NCBI RefSeq assembly: GCF_000002985.6
Contig: NC_003282.8
Coordinates: 1,612,001-1,676,000 of the forward strand
Direction: 5' to 3'
Source of the DNA: Caenorhabditis elegans
Lineage: Eukaryota > Nematoda > Chromadorea > Rhabditida > Rhabditidae
Length of the DNA: 64,000 nucleotides
Both the position numbers and the translations under genes were made by a program. Under the pieces are notes generated by a model. It did no database searches, was not told the DNA's origin, and worked only from the letters and a program-made list of their open reading frames with translations. Positions 11,728 through 21,799 of the stretch are shown here, one piece after another (the first letter of the stretch is position 1; each line of letters opens with the position of its first letter).

Positions 11728-11929
11728 ACTGTTTCAAAAACAATGAATTTTTTAACGTAACATTGAATTTTTGAAAACTTGTGTAGAATGTTCTATAGAA
11801 CCCAATCAATTATGCTAATTAAGCAGGTTGTAAATTCAAACTAAAGTTTAATGAAACCACAAATTACCCCCACGTGACTACTTGAAACTTTAATGCGATT
11901 ACCTCCTCATTTTTCTCGGTTCAACATGT
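9658..11929 (+). repeat. Right arm of 2.27-kb inverted duplication
   Basis: Mirror of 5262-7531 with a 2.1-kb spacer that holds the relic exon and the first three exons of gene B. The arm runs from inside intron 3 of gene B to about 200 bp past its stop codon, ending at TTCAACATGT. Confidence 0.95.
10938..11563. mobile_element. 626-bp TA-flanked MITE (right copy)
   Basis: Mirror copy of the element at 5626-6251, with the same ends and TA flanks, in the last intron of gene B. It was copied with the arm, not inserted twice. Confidence 0.85.
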
Positions 11930-11959
11930 GTTGCGTACTCACTAAACTATCTTCTTTCT

Positions 11960-11969
11960 CTGCGTCTCT
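11960..11969 (+). promoter_or_regulatory. CTGCGTCTCT promoter motif, receptor gene C
   Basis: CTGCGTCTCT followed by TCTCTCTCACAC, 106 bp before the gene C ATG and about 30 bp past the end of the inverted arm. The 11728-12074 intergenic stretch holds the arm end, this motif and nothing else I can identify. Confidence 0.5.
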
Positions 11970-12074
11970 TCTCTCTCACACACATTCTTTTAATTGTTCG
12001 GTTCACGAAAGATTGATTGATTTTGTGTTTTGCAGAGTGTCGTTGGCAAAAATTTTATTTTTAGAAATTTTCCA

Positions 12075-14666
12075 ATGGCCCCGCCGTGTCCAGTTTGTCA
12101 GGCTCCGTCAAATGGATTTCATTTTGGAGTTGAGGTTTGCAGGTTAGTCAATTTCAACTTCTTCGTTTTCTTCCGGAAAAGTGACGTCACACTTCATAGT
12201 GTGGGCGTGGCCGCGCATTTTGTTCATAAGCTTTGGCGCGGCACTGAAATTTTAAAACCTTATAAAATTTTGACGGTAACCTCAGAATTTAAGTTTTCGA
12301 AAAAAATTTAACGCAAAATTCAAATTTGTATTTTTCAAAATATTTTGGCCCGAAATTAAAAAAAATTCAACCAGAATTATTTATCTGTCAGTCGTAGGCA
12401 ATTAAATGTAAAATATTATTCAAAGTTTTAAAAAATTAAAAAGTTAAAAGTCACATTTTTCTTCGATTATTTAAGTTTGTAAACTACAAACTACAAACTA
12501 CAAACTACACACTACACACTACACACTACACACTACACACTACACACTACACACTACACACTACACACTACACACTACACACTACAAACTACACACTACA
12601 CACTACAAACTACAAATCATTTTATAATTATACAAAATGCTTTCAGTGAGTGCTCATCTTTCATTCTATATTATAGTTGACTATTTAAGTTTGAAAACTA
12701 CAAACTTTAAACTACAAACTACAAACTACAAAGTACAAACTACAAACTTTCAACTACAAACTACAAACTACAAGATACAAACCAAACTACAAGCCACAAA
12801 CTACAAACTAAAGACTACAAATAAGATACGAAAATTTCAGTGCTTGCTCCTCGTTCTTCCGCCGGGCAGTGTTCAAAAATCGAAAATTCCGATGTTACGG
12901 CGAACCTGTGAACAGCTGTGAAGTAATTTCAAGTACAACAAAATCAAATTTTCACTTAATAAATTCAATTTTCAGCTGGAAACGCGCTTTGCAAAGGCTG
13001 TCGGCTCGCGAAATGCCTGGCAGTTGGGATGAAAAAGGAGACTGTTCAGCAGGGAAGAGAGAGCTATGGAAAACGAGAATTGGCGCTGGTTTCTCTGCAG
13101 AGATCTTCTTTAAATATTCGTCTTGAGTTTCCAGTTCCTTACTTTATGATGGAATCCGTTAAAAACCAGTACACCCACCTGGAAAGTGTCCGGCTAGTGG
13201 TGCATCTCAACGAAGGGGCCATTGCTACCCCAAAACGACATACCTACAAGGACACCGATAAACTGATGTTCAGGGAGTATGATGTGGTTACTCGTTGGGT
13301 TATCAACTCATTCCCACAGCTAGCAGACTTTCCTAGTGATCAACGAACCATCCTTCTAAAACACTTCTACCTTCAGTTTTTCATACTGGAAAGTGGATTC
13401 ATTGCCTGTAAAAAGGGTCGGAATGATGTGTGGTTTTTACCAAGCGGAGATTATATTGATTGTAAGAATCTAGCAAGTTTCTACAGAGATCCGACGCTTA
13501 CAAAAGTAACGACACAGCCAACGCCGCCGGAAAATGCGGCAAAGTCAGTGTGCTCAATTCTGGTTCTCCCACATAATTTATAACTTACAGAGTGATGAAA
13601 GGAACGTGTACAGGATGCAGAAGGAAGGTTTGGAATACCATGTTAAAGGATAATATCGACCAATTCGAGTTTTTTGCACTTTCAGCTTTGATCCTTTTTC
13701 AGACAGGTAGGAGTTTAGTTGTCGTTCAAAACGTTGCATCCTATGCTTTTTGATGTTGTATATAAAAGTTAAATGCATGCATTATATTTACTCAATGCAC
13801 TGTAATAGAATTTGAAAGCATGCATTTTTGTTTATTTAATACACATGTGTGTTTTTTGATACAATATAAGACATTATGCTGTTAAAACATCATAATTGAA
13901 ACTAACTATAAGCGTTTAAACGGTTTTGATGCAACATAATTGAATACATCTACTTTCATATTATACACCATAACTGACTCAAAACACTAGAAAATCTAAT
14001 GCGCAGTAATTGAACTGTTAATCATGTTTGACTTAATCCACTACATCATCTGTTCAAACCACTATATTTTATTTGGTACTTCATAAATTCCTTGAATGTT
14101 ACATTATACTATGTATATAAAAACGCGCCACCGTGATGAAAAATAAACACCATATTTCAAACTTTTAATATTAAACTTGACTTGATGGCTTGACTTGATA
14201 TGATCAAAAAAACCTCGATCACATTGCCATTAATAACATATACGATTAAAAATATGCGTCTTTAAATTTTTGAATTACGAACTTGGTTAGACTCAATTCA
14301 CGACATTTTCCATATTTATCATAAGAGCAGTATTTATTAATTGTGAAATAAAATAGTCATAATTAGCTTAAATTATATTTTTACAAGTTATGCAACACAT
14401 ACAACCGTCATGTTCCAGGCCTGGAAGGTCAATCGGAATCCTGTATGGAGACTTGCAAGAAAATCCGAAGCACAGTGCAACGAGAGCTTCTACAGTACTA
14501 CGCGGCAAAAAACACTGATACGATTCGAATGGGGAATGTGCTCTCCTTGCTCCCAAGTGTGCTGAGTTCCACCTATAAGATGCTGGACGATATGGAGCTG
14601 ATGTATATAATGAATAAGAAGGATAACTCGTTTTTTAACTTTTTTACAGGAAGAGAGTATGTATGA
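12075..14666 (+). CDS. Nuclear hormone receptor C
   Basis: Five exons: 12075-12142, 12841-12932, 12976-13543, 13591-13706, 14419-14666; 363 aa. The DNA-binding domain is at about residues 5-75 (CPVCQAPSNGFHFGVEVC, CSACSSFFRRAVFKNRKF, LCKGCRLAKCLAVGM). The ligand-binding domain closely follows gene A (FYLQFFILESGF, DVWFLPSGDYIDC, LKDNIDQFEFFALSALILFQ, MLDDMELMYIMNKKDNS). First exon and finger sequence, however, match gene D almost word for word. The gene therefore looks like a mosaic of an A-type ligand-binding domain and a D-type DNA-binding domain. The phase-2 junction after exon 3 (GCGGCAAA then GTCAGT) is clear. Intron 1 carries ACTACAAACT arrays; the last intron is 712 bp and related to that of gene A. 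It is a transcription factor with unknown ligand. Confidence 0.88.
12480..12822 (+). repeat. CTACAAA/CTACACA tandem arrays
   Basis: Two arrays of a 7-bp unit (CTACAAA, CTACACA), about 12480-12620 and 12690-12822, split by unrelated sequence, inside intron 1 of gene C. The second array ends only about 20 bp before the exon 2 acceptor. Confidence 0.9.
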
Positions 14667-15233
14667 GTTTTGTTAAATATTTGAAAGAAAATATTGCATT
14701 TTTTGTATTGTTGAACACAATTTTTTCGAAACAGCCGAAATGTGGTTAGTGTAGTCAATGCAGTCATTGTAGTTTTTAGGTATGTGCAATTGATGTACAT
14801 ATATATATGTTGCATAATGTATTATCTGTGTTTCCGAAATTCATTAACTTTTGTAGTTAATGTAGTTAATGTATAGCTACTGTATGTATAATTAATGTAC
14901 ATACGTAAATTTTGAATAGCGTAGGTATCTGTGTTTTAGAAATTCATAAAAATTCAGTTATTGTAGTTAATGTAGTTAATGAATTTAATGTAGTGACATA
15001 AGTAAAACAGTTAATACAGTTCATGTTCCGTTTACGTAAAAGTTCTCCGAATCGGTCAGACAATATTATAATGCAATACCGCAATTCTCTATTTCTCTCG
15101 ATATTTGATGTATAGTGAATATGTACCTGTGTAAAGTCTCTTTCTCTAAACATCCGTCACCCTCTCACATAAAAATTGAAAGGTATTTGATCGATTTGCT
15201 GTTTGACTTTTTTCCGGCCGTTGCACTTTTAAA
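14667..15233. other. Intergenic between receptors C and D
   Basis: Holds scattered GTAGTTAATGTA units (about 14740-15030) and, near 15130-15175, a CT-rich promoter-like stretch. The clear CTGCGTCTCT motif of the other three genes is absent here. No coding exon is seen. Confidence 0.6.
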
Positions 15234-18200
15234 ATGGCACCGCCGTGCCCGGTTTGTCAGGCGCTTTCAAATGGATTTCATTTTGGAGTTGAGGTTTGCA
15301 GGTAGGGGATTTACGAATATTTCGAAAAAAATTAAGTTTTGGGTTTTAAGTCTCTGAAACATTACAGTTTTGAAAAATATCGAAATTTTAGTTTCTATCA
15401 GAAATTTTTGAGAAATAAGTTTTTTTCGAATTTTTTTGTTAAAACTTATTCGAAAAATGAAAAATTTCAGAAATATTAAAATTTGAAGTACAATAAAAAT
15501 TGAGATTTTGTTTAAAACTTTTTCGAAAAAATGAAAAGTTCAAAAAAATACTGGAGCATTTAAAACTTGAATTTTCGCCGCAAAATTCTGATAACTTTAA
15601 AAAATTGAGATTTAAAAAACGAAATTTAAAAATTATTACACTGGAATTTTATAAATATTTTAAATTTTTGAAAAAATTAAAATAAGAAACTCCCTCGTAA
15701 AAAAAAAGAATTTTCAAATTATAGACAAACTTTTACTAAATTTCAAAAAACGAAAAACTACTGGAATGTTAAATTCTACTGCAGTTTTTTTAAAATATTA
15801 AAATTGTTTATTTGTTTTTAATGTTTTTTTTTTGAAAAAAACGTTTTTTTTCTGAAATTCGCGCCAAAGTTTTTTGAGAAATCAAACTTTTTTTACCATT
15901 TTTTCTCAAATTTTTAAAAGTCAAAATTTTTGAAATTCAACGTATTTGCAGCGCCTGCTCCGCGTTCTTCCGCCGTACCGTATTCAAAAAACGGAATTTC
16001 CGATGTTGGGGTGAACCTGTGAATTGCTGTGAGATAGTTTCAAGTATGCATCAAAACTTTAATTTTCAAAAAAAAAATGTCATGAAATTTTAGCTGGAAG
16101 TGCATTTTGCAAGAGTTGTCGATTCGCGAAATGCCTGGCAGTTGGAATGAAAAAAGAGACAGTTCAGCAGGGAAGAGAGGGCTATGGGAAACGAGAAATG
16201 GCTCTGGTTCCGGTTATTTCAAAATTTAAAGCAAATCGACAAGGTCTACCTATTCTTGAGACAATTGTGGAGACCTATTCGCTATTATTAAATGTTAGAA
16301 TATGTGTTCATGAGGGACCAAATGGCAGTAATTCGCCGGTAAGGAGGTTTTTCGAATTTAGCGCGAAAAATTGAAATTTGAATTTCCAGCTAGATATTAG
16401 GCTTAGCATTAGGATCAGTCTTAGGCTTCGGCTTAGGCTTAAGCTGGGCTTAGGCTTAGGCTTAGGCTTAGGCTTAGGTTTAGGCTTAGGCTTAGGCTTA
16501 AGCTTGGGCTTTGGCTTAGCATTAGGATCAGACTGAGGCTTATGCATAGGCTTAGGCGCGCAGGCCCGAGAAAAAAAATAGAAAAAGAGATTCCAAAAAA
16601 CACAGAAAAAATTGAAAAAAAAGCAAAACAATCTGATAAGAAAAAGTCTTCCGCTCTAAATTTCAAATTTTGCAATTAATTTCAAATAATTTTTATTGTG
16701 ATTTTTAAGCGAAACTCAAAATTTAACAAAACTTCCCTAATATAGAGCTTTCATGGGAGGCAGGCGCGGTAACAAGGCCTGACGCTTGCCTTTAACCTGA
16801 CCGCCTGACGCTTGCCTTTAACCTGACCGCCTCACGCCGACCTCTCGCCTCATTTTTGCACTATGGCGAGAAGTCAAAGGCCTGCTATTTACTGCAAAAG
16901 GTGGTACTTTCGCCGCAGCCGACACTTTTCGGGTTCCGCGCGGCTCGCGAGGCATGGCAGGCGTGTTGGCACCTGCATGGAAGTCCTACCCTAGTAGTAT
17001 ATATTTTTCAGAAACGAGATCCAAAACCAGTAAACTATAAAGAAACTATTGCATGTTTTCTAAAGGAATTCTATCTAGTCGGCGACTGGTTATCCCACTG
17101 TTTTCCCGAATTCGCAGCTTTTCCAGTTGATCAGAAAGATCTTCTCCATCGAAATTTCTATCTGCAATTTGTTGTGCTGGAAGGCGGCTTTTTCTCATGT
17201 AATCATAGTAAGTTACAGTACTCCAGTGCTGGTTGCATGTCGGATGCACCATGTGTAAACTACAAACTACAATATTTTTTCAGAAAGAAGTGACATTAGA
17301 TATCTACCATCTGGAGACTATATTGATTGCGTCAACCCTGAAACCTATTACTATGACCCCGATGGCAAACAGCCGATGACTCCTGGTGAAGCTGTGACGT
17401 AAGCAGTGTCCATTGTCCATTTTTAGGGAATTTTTAGCGGAAAATTGTCAAAAATTAGAATATTCTGCGCGCGGAATTCATAACTTGCCTTTTGTCGACA
17501 AATTCGGCAAATCGGCAAGTTTTTTTCGATTTTCGGCAAATTGGAGATTTGCCGGTTGCCGAACATCAATTTGCCGGAAGTTTTCAGTAGGATTTTTTAT
17601 AAAACGGAATCGTTTGAAACTGTGCCTTTTTGAAATTTTTTTCCCGTTTTTTCTAGATATTTTTATAGAATTTGCTTACTTTTCAAAATAGATATAGAGA
17701 CATTCATAGGAATCGTACAATTTTACCGATTGAACAATTTTACCGATTCAGTATTAGAATTTGAAAAAAAAACGGTTTAGGGTGTAAAATAGGATTTATT
17801 GAAATTTAAAAATAGTGGCGCGAAATTCAAAATTCCTAAAAAATAAATTATCTACAACCTTGAAGAGTTTTCAAATTCTACAAAAAAATTCTACAAAAAA
17901 ATTTGGCGAAACATTTGAAATTTCAATAATTTTTCCCAAAGTTTTTCTTTGATATTTCGCTTTGAAGTGAAATTTTTCAACATCTAGCAAACCAAAACAT
18001 TTCCAGACTATTTGCCTCATCATTTCAAAGTTATCGTCGTAATGTCACTCACCCTATGCTCCGAGAAAATGCTGACCGATTTGAGTTTCTGGCTCTAACC
18101 GGCCTGGCTCTCTTCGACGCGGATTTGGAAAATATCTCTGAAGAAACTGCTGCGGTTTGCCGGAAAGTTCGTCAAAAAATTCAAAGGAATATGCTGAAAT

Positions 18201-18723
18201 ACTACATTTCCACAAAATCCCCAGAAGATGCTTCTGTGCGACTGGGCAACTTGATTTCAATTATTCCAAGTTTACATGTGAGTTAAAAAATTTTTTTTGT
18301 TGATTGAAAATTTCTCATATTTCCACAACGTTTTGAGATATGCCGCTATAAAATTCGGATTCAGCATGCTAAAATTGCCCGGAAACCTTTAAAAATTCGA
18401 AAAAAAAACTTTTGACCACCATGCGGACTCGAACCCCTGTCTTCTGATTGGAAATCGTCAAAAATCACACTGAGCCATTCGGACTAATTTTCAAAACTTA
18501 CCTTTTTTTTTAATTCAAAATTCTTATATAGTTGATTTTTAACGAATTTTTCAAATTTCACAACAAAAAATGCCGCCCAACAACCCGATATCTGTAAAAA
18601 TTTTCTTTCCAGCGAGCAACGCGACGATTTCTCGAGGATATTGAGCTGAGCCATGTGATGAAGGCGTACGCTGTGGATGAGAAATTCTATGATAATTGCT
18701 TGCCAAAATTTGGGTATCTTTAA
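15234..18723 (+). CDS. Nuclear hormone receptor D
   Basis: Seven exons: 15234-15301, 15952-16043, 16094-16338, 17012-17207, 17284-17398, 18007-18277, 18613-18723; 365 aa. The DNA-binding domain (CPVCQALSNGFHFGVEVC, CSAFFRRTVFKKRNF, FCKSCRFAKCLAVGM) is nearly that of gene C. The ligand-binding domain instead follows gene B: FYLQFVVLEGGFFSC, YLPSGDYIDCVNPETYYYD, then HVMKAYAVDEKFYDN on a separate last exon. Intron 3 carries a telomere-like tract and a GC-rich repeat block; intron 5 has GGCAAAT-rich sequence; intron 6 contains the first minus-strand tRNA-like element. AATAAA follows the stop at about 18733. It is a nuclear transcription factor with unknown ligand. Confidence 0.88.
16391..16560 (+). 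repeat. TTAGGC interstitial telomere-like tract
   Basis: Runs of TTAGGC with TTAGCA and TTGGGC variants in intron 3 of gene D. The nematode telomere repeat is TTAGGC, so this is an internal, partly decayed array. Confidence 0.85.
16741..16985. repeat. GC-rich repeat block with short tandem duplication
   Basis: GCCTGACGCTTGCCTTTAAC with following CTGACC occurs twice in tandem, followed by GC-rich sequence (GCAGGCGCGG, GCATGGCAGGCGTG). The composition is unlike the surrounding intron. It is probably a dispersed repeat; I do not know its family. Confidence 0.6.
18412..18487 (-). repeat. tRNA-like element 1
   Basis: Minus strand reads TGGCTCAGTGTG (A box), CCAATCAGAAGAC, GGGGTTCGAGTCC (B box) and ends before a T-run. 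It carries about 10 extra bases before the anticodon-like hairpin. It lies in the last intron of gene D. Confidence 0.75.
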
Positions 18724-18897
18724 TGATGAGAATGATGAATAAAACCTCTTCTATATAACACATTTCTTGTATATTCAAAACGTTTTTCTGAAATTTCGCC
18801 ATTTCAACAAAAAATAACGACGTCCGAGATTGAACATTTTGAACTCAGCGTACACAAATTAATCGAAAACCTTAAAAAAATTAAAATGAAACGTTTT

Positions 18898-18972
18898 AAC
18901 CACCTGGCGGACTCGAACCCCGGTCTTCTAATTGGTAGACATGGACAATCGCACTGCGCCATTCGGTCAAAA
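18898..18972 (-). repeat. tRNA-like element 2
   Basis: Minus strand reads TGGCGCAGTGCGA, ACCAATTAGAAGACCGG, GGTTCGAGTCC. A and B boxes are intact, and the anticodon-like stem is imperfect. Confidence 0.75.
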
Positions 18973-19241
18973 TTTAAATTTGAAAAAAAAAAGAGTTCGG
19001 GGCTGATTTTTCAGTACTTTTCAAATCTTTCATTAAAAACGTTGCCATGCTAGAATATCTAAATGAATTTTCCAACGAAATTCAACATTTTTAGCTAGAT
19101 TTTTCGAGCGCGCTTAGAAGATGTGGGACAAAGTTTAGTTTTTAGAAATTCTAATTTTTTTTCAAGGTTTTCCAAAAATTTTTTAGCTTTGGCATATTGA
19201 GTTACCCTGAAACTCTGAAAAAAATTAACAAAAAAAAATTC

Positions 19242-19315
19242 GCCACTACGCGGACTGGAACCCTGGTCTACAGATTGGTAGCCCTGAATAATCCAACTGA
19301 GCCACTCGGGTAAAA
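19242..19315 (-). repeat. tRNA-like element 3 (divergent)
   Basis: Minus strand reads TGGCTCAGTTGGA, CTACCAATCTGTAGACC, GGTTCCAGTCC, then GTGGCGAA and a T-run. Its CTAC/GTAG hairpin differs from the TCTTC/GAAGA form of the others, so it may be closest to the founding tRNA. Confidence 0.7.
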
Positions 19316-19978
19316 CTAAATTTTTTTTCGTTTTTTTTTAAATTTTTTACAAAAAATTTATTAATATTTTTAAATATTTTTAGGTGGGAGGGGGATGAGT
19401 TCAACTCTCCACAAGGGGAAAATTTTTTTACGAATTTTTTTCCACCCAAAGAAAAAAAAAGGGTCCAGAAAAAACAAACAAACAATTTAGTCGCAGTCAA
19501 CAAGATGCTAGGATTTCCTCATCCTCCCTGGCTTGTGTCATGTTGGCAGAATTGATATAGAATTCAATTTCTTTTGGTCTTCAATTCATTTTTCACATGC
19601 ACATTTTTTTCACATCTTTGCAAAAAAAAAATTTCGGATTTTTGGTAGAATTCTTATCGGATGCGATAGAGAATTTTTTTTTAAATATTATGGGTACGTT
19701 TCTGGGTCTAGAAATTCGATTTTGGCCGCGCTAGAGGGTTTTTTGTTTCCAATTCATTTTTCACATACTGCACATTTTTGCAAAAAAAATTGTGTCATAT
19801 TGGCAGAATTGATATAGAATTCAATTTCAAATTTTTAAAAAAATATTATGCAACATATAATCGAATCTTATCCAATATACCCTTACCGTATACCTAGATA
19901 ACAATCTCAGCGGCCCTGACCTCCATTATACGGGGATACCTCTGCCATTTGTGGTCCAAAAAATACACCAATTCCACC

Positions 19979-21206
19979 ATGAAATATCTAGTTTTCATAT
20001 TCTCCCTGTTCCAACTCGCGAGCACCTCGGGGCTCCTGGATATTCACCTAAAAAGTGCCCATGACCAATCCGCCACCCTCACTCTTACCGACGAGCAACT
20101 TGACACTGAATATTTGCGACTTCCCATTAAAATTTCGAAAAACGAAGAATTCAAGTTTGAGGATATTCTTGTAGACTTTAACACTACCTATTCTGTAAAA
20201 ATAATTCTCAATGAGACACCGAAATTGGGTCTTGCGGAGAGCATTTACACTGGAACAGTGAATCCGGCTCGTGGAGCATCTTCTCCAGAAACTCTGAATC
20301 TTCCGTTGACTGGAATGATGTTTGAGTTCAAGTGTCAAGAGTGAGTTTTTTTTATTTTTTATACCGGATTGTTTAAAAAATATGTGTGTTTTTTTTTTTA
20401 ATTTTGCAGAAAAAAAAATTGTTAAATAGTTAATGTTTAATCCTACATACCGTAAAATTGCCCCGAAGAAAATTTTTGCTTAATGCTAAATTTAATCTAA
20501 TTTGCTAAATTTAAAAGTAGTAAAGCATTCCGAAAGTTTTTTGGAAGAAATCTGAAATTTTTTAAAAATTAATACAAATTTTGAAAATTTCAGATTCACA
20601 GATCTGTTTTTTGTAGTATTTAAAAATATTGTAAATTTTGAAAATTAGTACCTCCATGTAGGCTTATGCATAGGTTTAGGTTTAGGCTTACGCTTATTCT
20701 TAGGCTGATGGTTAGGCTTATCCACAGGCTTAAGCTTAGACTTAAGCTTAGGCTTAAGCTTAGGCTTAAGCTTAGGCTTAAGCTTAGGCTTAAGCTTAGG
20801 CTTAAGCTTAGGCTTAAGCTTAGGCTTAAGCTTAGGCTTAAGCTTAGGCTTAGGCTCAGGCTCAAGCTTATGCTCTTATTGAAAAGTAAAAGCATTCAGA
20901 AACCTGTTTGAAAAAATCTGAAAATTTTTGAGGGAAATTTTTTTTTCAAAATTTTTTTCTAGAAACTGGACCGGCGAAAAATGTGACGTACGTTGTGACA
21001 AAAACTGCACAGAACCATCTAAGACTATCAATGACATGGAATTCGATGTCAGTTACACTGTGAACCCTATGAAACTGGAGACAATTGTGGCGATGCTTAA
21101 GAAGGATAATGAGGTCGCCAATACTTTGAGTGAGACCAGAAAGGAGGAGGAGCAGCTGTTGGAAGAAGTTATGGAGGGCTCCGGGGAGCACTTATTGATT
21201 AATTAA
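19979..21206 (+). CDS. DSL-related secreted protein with truncated DSL domain (E)
   Basis: Two exons, 19979-20340 and 20963-21206; 201 aa. Residues 1-18 are a signal peptide (MKYLVFIFSLFQLASTSG). An N-terminal domain follows, with LLDIHLKSA, YLRLPIKI and NLPLTGMMFEFKC, matching the start of the next gene. Exon 2 begins a DSL domain (NWTGEKCDVRCDKNC) but stops after the third cysteine and passes straight to an IDN-type tail (INDMEFDVSYTVNPMKLE) like that of the DSL protein at 455-878. The second half of the DSL domain and the EGF are missing. DSL proteins bind Notch-family receptors; whether this short form can is not known. The 622-bp intron contains a telomere-like tract. AATAAA follows at about 21240. 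Confidence 0.85.
20660..20872 (+). repeat. Telomere-derived 12-bp array in intron of DSL gene E
   Basis: Starts as TTAGGC-like units and becomes a very regular 12-bp array of AGGCTTAAGCTT. The unit is self-complementary at TTAAGCTTAA, so the array can fold on itself. Confidence 0.85.
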
Positions 21207-21414
21207 TTAATACATTGATAATGTGAAAGTATTTTCTACAATAATAAACACATTGTTTGAATTTTAGCATTTTACGTCGAAAGTTGTCCGAATGCTTCAA
21301 AAAATGTTAAAAATAGAAGTTTTCCCGGTAAATCAATTATCTAATTTGAAAATACTACAAATTTTCCACCCGAAAAGTTGAAAAAACGCAAAACTATACA
21401 ATAATTCCAAATTT

Positions 21415-21488
21415 TTGTCCGATTGGCTCAGTGCGATTTTCCACTTCTTCCAATCAGCAGACCGGGGTTCGAGTCCGCGCTGTGCCAA
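21415..21488 (+). repeat. tRNA-like element 4
   Basis: TTTGTCC start, TGGCTCAGTGCGA, TTCTTCCAATCAGCAGACC, GGGTTCGAGTCC, then GCCAAAC and eight Ts. It lies between DSL genes E and F. Confidence 0.8.
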
Positions 21489-21799
21489 ACTTTTTTTTCT
21501 GATTTTTTTAAAAAGTTTTACGGGTAATTCAAGTGTGGTGAATTAAAATTTTATAGTATCAGGCTTCAGAGATTCGCTTAAAAAACTAGAAAGTTTGAGT
21601 TGAATTTTTTTCAAACTTTATTTTTTGATCTACATATATACTGTAATACTACTATTTGTTATCTTATCAACTGCATATTCTGAACAACATTATGAATTAC
21701 CAAGGTCATTTGATCCACGGGAACATATATACTTCTCCATCCCGGAATGGCCTAAAAAGTCCCTCCTACACTTTGCTATCACAGTAGTATTTGACAGAA

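Larger units (their letters stand above)
18724..19978. other. Intergenic between receptor D and DSL genes
   Basis: 3' flank of gene D, then two minus-strand tRNA-like elements and AT-rich DNA. Two copies of GGCAGAATTGATATAGAATTC lie at about 19546 and 19801, bounding a short duplicated block. No coding exon is seen before 19979. Confidence 0.6.

Noticed and set aside
5262-11929. Assembly artefact explaining the inverted arms
   Set aside because: The arms differ by many substitutions and indels near their ends and by three changes in the last exon, so they are two real loci; long reads would still be useful.
20620-20911. Open frames of repeated Ser-Leu or Leu-Arg-Lys
   Set aside because: They are translations of the AGGCTTAAGCTT array on both strands; no start context or splice logic.
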